NCBI RefSeq assembly: GCF_031157255.1
Contig: NZ_JAVIFX010000016.1
Location: 1-64,000, forward strand
From: Bradyrhizobium sp. LHD-71
Lineage (GTDB): Bacteria; Pseudomonadota; Alphaproteobacteria; Rhizobiales; Xanthobacteraceae
Reading direction: 5' to 3'
DNA length: 64,000 nt
Below, in pieces: positions 61,767-64,000 of this stretch. Within the stretch, counting starts at the first letter, position 1. Every line of letters starts with the position of its first letter. Both the position numbers and the translations under genes were made by a program. A model generated the notes under the pieces. That model had not been told where the DNA came from and made no database searches. It saw nothing but the letters and a program-made list of their open reading frames with translations.

Positions 61767-63323
61767 TTAGAAGAAGCGGCGGACGGAGAACATGCCCGAG
61801 AACACGTTCTGGTCCTTGACTTCATAGGCTGCATTGGGCTTGAAGCCTGCGATCGTTGGCGAGGTGTAGATCGCGCCCTTGTTGCCCGAGTGATGATTGG
61901 TCCACATCACCTCCGCGCCGATCGTCAGGTCGCGAACCGGACTCCAGTAGGTGCGCGAGCCTGCGCCGACCACGCGGTAATCCATGTTGCAGGTCGTAAG
62001 AGCGTTCGACAAGATTCCTGCGCCTCCGCCTGGCACATGGCGCGAGCAGAGGATCGCGTTCGCGGTGTCGTTGTAGTCGAGCACCTGCGCGCCGCCGAAC
62101 ACCGACGTACGCCACTCCGCATTCCAGCCGTGTTCAAAGGCGATCGATCCGCCGTAGGCAGTGGTCAGCTGCTGGCCGCTCGGCCCGACGACAAGACCGG
62201 CGCCACGCCGAGGTGTGCTGGAATAGACCGTGTCCCACACATAGCCGCCGACGATGCTTTGGTAGGCAAGATTGCTGCTGCCAAAGATGCCGAACGCGGA
62301 TCCTGGAGCGATGTTATTGAAGACGTCCGTCGTGGCGCCGATCGAGTAGGTGCCGGCGACGTAAAGCGCGTCTCTTACGCCAGTCGGAAGATTGAATTTG
62401 AATGCGACGTTGACGCCGCCGCCAATCTTATCGGAGGGATTCCCGGCGAGTTCGGAGCATCCGCCAAGTGCTACCGTCGTGGTGCCTGACGTGCCGCCGC
62501 AGTTGTAGGCCACGTGATTGTTCACGAGGTTGCCCGACAGGTGGAAGCCACCCCAAGCCTGGTCGATGCGAAGCTGGCCAACGATATCCGGCCAGGTGTT
62601 GCCGCCGCGCGTGTCGACGGTCGGCGTGTTGATGCCCCACTGCGAAAGCGAGTTAGCGCCATTGTAGTTGCCGCGCTTGCGCTCCTTGCCGTCTTCCAAG
62701 GCAAGCGTAGCGGAGACGCCGTTGCCGAACTGGTGCGTGTAGGCGGCGACGAAGCGACCGCCAGCGGTATCGGGATTACCCAGCCAGCCGTTGATGCCCC
62801 ATTTGGTCGCGTAAGCCCACGGGTTGTCGAAGTACGACGTGCTGGCGCGGCCAATGGTGAATCCAGCCCATTGGATCATGCCGGCGTTGACGGCGAGCGC
62901 GCCTGCCGAGCCAGCAGTGCCGACCGGCGTATCAACCTGGACGCGGATCACGGAGTAGGTTCGTAGCGTGCCGAAGCTTGTCTGCGTGCGGGTATCCGTG
63001 TTCACGTAGACGCGCGAGCGGGTGAAGAAATGATCGTGATCGCGGGTGTTCGTTGCGCTGCCGTTGCCAACGAACCAGGATTGATTCCCGGTGCCGCGGC
63101 TGTTGAAGCCGAGTTCGGCGCGAATGTGGCCGCCAATGCGTATGCAGGTATCTGTGCCCGGGATGTAATAGAACCCTGCTCCATACAGAGAGCAGATCTT
63201 TACATACTCCACAGGCTTCGCCTTCACAGGCAGATCTGCAGCCTGCGCTCCCGTCAGTGCGATCAGTCCCGCCGCCGAGCCCACAAAACAGCTTCCGAAT
63301 ACTCTAGTCAGATTCGCTGGCAC
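61767..63323 (-). CDS. Outer-membrane porin (Omp2/alphaproteobacterial porin family)
   Basis: 518 residues. The signal peptide (about 1-28) ends ALTGAQAADLPVKA, and the mature start VEYVKICSLYGAGFYYIPGTDTCIRIGGHIRAELG is characteristic of Rhizobiales general porins. The barrel ends in FSGMFSVRRFF with the C-terminal Phe needed for assembly. It forms trimeric, water-filled channels. The start is GTG with a very strong GGAGGGGG 7 nt upstream, as expected for an abundant protein, and the gene has its own terminator. It is slightly longer than many family members (~480-520). Confidence 0.94.
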   Translation of the reverse strand: MPANLTRVFGSCFVGSAAGLIALTGAQAADLPVKAKPVEYVKICSLYGAGFYYIPGTDTCIRIGGHIRAELGFNSRGTGNQSWFVGNGSATNTRDHDHFFTRSRVYVNTDTRTQTSFGTLRTYSVIRVQVDTPVGTAGSAGALAVNAGMIQWAGFTIGRASTSYFDNPWAYATKWGINGWLGNPDTAGGRFVAAYTHQFGNGVSATLALEDGKERKRGNYNGANSLSQWGINTPTVDTRGGNTWPDIVGQLRIDQAWGGFHLSGNLVNNHVAYNCGGTSGTTTVALGGCSELAGNPSDKIGGGVNVAFKFNLPTGVRDALYVAGTYSIGATTDVFNNIAPGSAFGIFGSSNLAYQSIVGGYVWDTVYSSTPRRGAGLVVGPSGQQLTTAYGGSIAFEHGWNAEWRTSVFGGAQVLDYNDTANAILCSRHVPGGGAGILSNALTTCNMDYRVVGAGSRTYWSPVRDLTIGAEVMWTNHHSGNKGAIYTSPTIAGFKPNAAYEVKDQNVFSGMFSVRRFF

Positions 63324-63671
63324 TACGCCCCCTCCGATATTGTCGCTATCGGTGGAGATAGACTCATCCCATCATCCACCATCGGTCGTGCGTATAAGGG
63401 CAAGGCGATTGGTGCCAGCGAATTTTTCTCTCAGACTTGTGAGAGATTCTTACAGGCTATGAGAGAGCGTGCCGACGGTGCATGATCTCGCATTTGCACG
63501 TGGATACATTCGTCGACAGCAGGCACGAGAGCGCGACAGCGGTGGCGCCGTTACAAAGTTTGGAACGACTGCGACAATCTGCAGGTTGATTTGCAATCCT
63601 GAAGGCTGGAGCGGTGTCATATAGGATGCTCGACAACACAACAAGAACAATGCAGAGGGACGTCTCAGGGC
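63324..63671. other. Divergent regulatory interval between porin and LysR genes
   Basis: About 350 bases holding the porin promoter and the LysR promoter. No coding frame is convincing and no clear -35/-10 pair could be fixed by eye. Being between a porin and a divergent LysR-type gene, it may contain a LysR binding site. Confidence 0.4.
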
Positions 63672-64000
63672 ATGCGCCGTTTACCACCATTGAATTCCTT
63701 GCGCGCGTTCGAAGCCGCAGCGCGCTTGCGCAGCTTCAGCTCGGCTGCGAGAGAACTCGGAGTTACGCACGGCGCCATCAGCCGTCAGGTCCGGATATTG
63801 GAACAGTTCCTCGGCGCGCCCTTGTTCGCTCCTTCCGGGCGCGGGCTTGAGCCGACCGAAGTCGGGCAGCGATTCTCCGGCGAAGTTGGAGCAGCGCTCG
63901 ATCGCATTGCGTCTGCGACAGAGCGATTGATCGAGCCGTCAGCAGCCCGACTTATTCGCATCAATGCTCTGCCGACTTTCACGCTGCACTGGCTGTTTCC
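63672..64000 (+). CDS. LysR-family transcriptional regulator, N-terminal part
   Basis: The first ~109 residues of a LysR regulator, cut by the right window edge. The winged HTH starts MRRLPPLNSLRAFEAAARL and continues SFSSAARELGVTHGAISRQV, RILEQFLGAPLF. The sequence resembles the GcvA-like clade (PPLNSLRAFEAAAR start, THGAISRQVR). After the linker helix the effector domain begins at LIRINALPTFTLHWLF. It is divergent from the porin gene and could regulate it or a gene beyond the window. Confidence 0.9.
   Translation, partial: MRRLPPLNSLRAFEAAARLRSFSSAARELGVTHGAISRQVRILEQFLGAPLFAPSGRGLEPTEVGQRFSGEVGAALDRIASATERLIEPSAARLIRINALPTFTLHWLF

Overview
The window is high-GC alphaproteobacterial chromosome, most like Bradyrhizobium or a close relative in Nitrobacteraceae. 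The clues are the family-typical porin near the right end, several orphan Bug/TctC binding proteins, many CaiB and acyl-CoA dehydrogenase genes, aerobic-type cobalamin genes (cobN, cobW, bluB) and frequent GTG/TTG starts behind good ribosome binding sites. This placement rests on family resemblance only. No rRNA, tRNA, CRISPR array or intact insertion sequence was seen.

Region 1 (1-2.9 kb) is the end of a valine-degradation operon: mmsA (cut by the window edge), an isobutyryl-CoA dehydrogenase and mmsB. Region 2 (3-15 kb) is a catabolic regulon. It holds two Bug binding proteins, a TetR repressor, a Baeyer-Villiger-type monooxygenase, and a run of acyl-CoA dehydrogenase, CitE/HpcH lyase, CaiB CoA-transferase, citrate-synthase-like protein, acyl-CoA ligase and double-hotdog hydratase. 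Three promoters here share one palindrome, at a fixed place between -35 and -10, which ties the genes to the TetR protein.

Region 3 (15.3-16.9 kb) is a solitary HerA-like ATPase. Region 4 (17.2-33.2 kb) is a cobalamin uptake and late-synthesis locus with two cobalamin riboswitches. One precedes the plus-strand uptake genes (btuB, btuC, btuD; btuF and cobD lie further on). The other precedes a minus-strand operon of a DUF1636 protein, cobP, cobW, cobN, cobO and cobQ, with bluB just upstream. A relic of a second TonB receptor lies between the first riboswitch and btuB.

Region 5 (33.2-38.1 kb) is an accessory stretch, all minus strand, of small unrecognised proteins around a SAM methyltransferase, plus a secreted CAP-domain protein. 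It is the least explained part of the window. Region 6 (38.2-43 kb) holds unrelated single genes: a flavin monooxygenase, an orphan response regulator, an amide/branched-chain-type binding protein and an EEP-family hydrolase. Region 7 (43-52 kb) is a second catabolic cluster: AraC regulator with a direct-repeat operator, Bug protein, CYP153-like P450, a second Baeyer-Villiger-type monooxygenase, CaiB transferase and a methylsuccinyl-CoA-dehydrogenase-like flavoprotein.

Region 8 (52-56.4 kb) is amino-sugar or peptidoglycan recycling (nagA, a BadF-type GlcNAc kinase, murQ, a double-SIS deaminase), with a 15-bp minisatellite in front of the kinase. Region 9 (56.4-64 kb) has an ABC exporter, a glycosyltransferase, an MFS transporter, a PRC-barrel protein, the porin with its terminator, and the start of a LysR regulator cut by the right edge.
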